A DNA stretch of 41,142 nt from Lachnospiraceae bacterium (GTDB lineage Bacteria; Bacillota; Clostridia; Lachnospirales; Lachnospiraceae), in contig JAUNAJ010000021.1 of NCBI GenBank assembly GCA_030527645.1, positions 1 to 41,142 on the forward strand, read 5' to 3'. The notes beneath the pieces are model-generated. The model saw only the letters and a list, made by a program, of their open reading frames with translations, had not been told where the DNA came from and ran no database searches. This document shows positions 41,082-41,142 of this stretch, piece after piece (the stretch's first letter is position 1; every line of letters starts with the position of its first letter). The position numbers and the translations under genes are program-made.

Positions 41082-41142
41082 AATATGGCTGTCGCTGATG
41101 ACGACAACGACGAACATTGATAACTGAACAGTAAAACACATC
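41082..41142 (+). other. Leader of a probable rRNA operon, cut by the window edge
   Basis: The stretch contains GAACATTGATAACTGAACAG, which resembles the conserved leader/antitermination segments upstream of 16S rRNA in Firmicutes. No 16S sequence itself is inside the window, so the link is inference. Confidence 0.55.

Noticed and set aside
1-41142. CRISPR arrays, tRNA genes, phage genes
   Set aside because: No regularly spaced direct repeats, no cloverleaf I could recognise and no phage structural or integrase genes were seen.

Overview
The window looks like chromosomal DNA from an anaerobic, low-to-mid GC Firmicute, most likely a gut-type Lachnospiraceae/Clostridia member. The reasons are the strong GGAGG-type ribosome binding sites, sigma-A promoters with 17-bp spacers, the gene families present (a Desulfovibrio-type molybdenum aldehyde oxidoreductase, a trehalose PTS, iron alcohol dehydrogenase, DAACS and NhaC carriers) and a clostridial-type double rRNA promoter at the right edge. 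The genus is inference; no rRNA gene lies inside the window.

Region 1 (1-9925) is an aldehyde oxidoreductase island. A mononuclear molybdenum aldehyde oxidoreductase (mop type, same cysteine numbering as the Desulfovibrio gigas enzyme) is followed by six tightly packed or overlapping genes: an Fe-S/CCG oxidoreductase, a small two-CxxC redox protein, a methyltransferase, a C_GCAxxG_C_C protein, a radical SAM protein of the TrsS type and an AMP-dependent CoA-ligase-like protein. A divergent MocA-like nucleotidyltransferase, apparently cut short at the window edge, completes the set. The gene content matches, as I recall it, the DVU_1551-DVU_1559 neighbourhood of Desulfovibrio vulgaris. The job of the accessory genes is not established. 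This is the best candidate in the window for an under-described system.

Region 2 (9926-13293) is a molybdenum cofactor operon: a possible 41-codon small gene, a MoeA-like molybdopterin-binding protein with a C-terminal four-cysteine tail, moaA, and a MOSC-MogA fusion. It ends in a long perfect palindrome that also occurs near 22.0 kb and, as a half copy, near 24.1 kb.

Region 3 (13294-22028) is one sulfate assimilation operon: sulfate-binding lipoprotein, CysT, CysW, CysA, APS reductase AprA and AprB, then CysD and CysN. It pairs a CysDN ATP sulfurylase with a dissimilatory-type APS reductase. No APS kinase, PAPS reductase or sulfite reductase is present in the window.

Region 4 (22029-26834) holds a DAACS symporter with a palindrome across its promoter, a small transcription unit encoding two related 23- and 25-residue hydrophobic peptides (too short for ordinary gene calling), an iron-type alcohol dehydrogenase and alanine racemase. 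Region 5 (26835-31487) is the trehalose locus treC-treP with divergent treR and four TreR-like operators. Region 6 (31488-38491) contains a Gfo/Idh oxidoreductase, a membrane protein, a GNAT-AlkD fusion, an alanine dehydrogenase-like enzyme with an NhaC-type carrier, and a small protein plus methyltransferase pair. Region 7 (38492-41142) has a dense hairpin element, a PspC-domain gene, a small membrane protein, a YbjQ-family gene, a membrane acyltransferase and, at the edge, tandem strong promoters that probably drive an rRNA operon.
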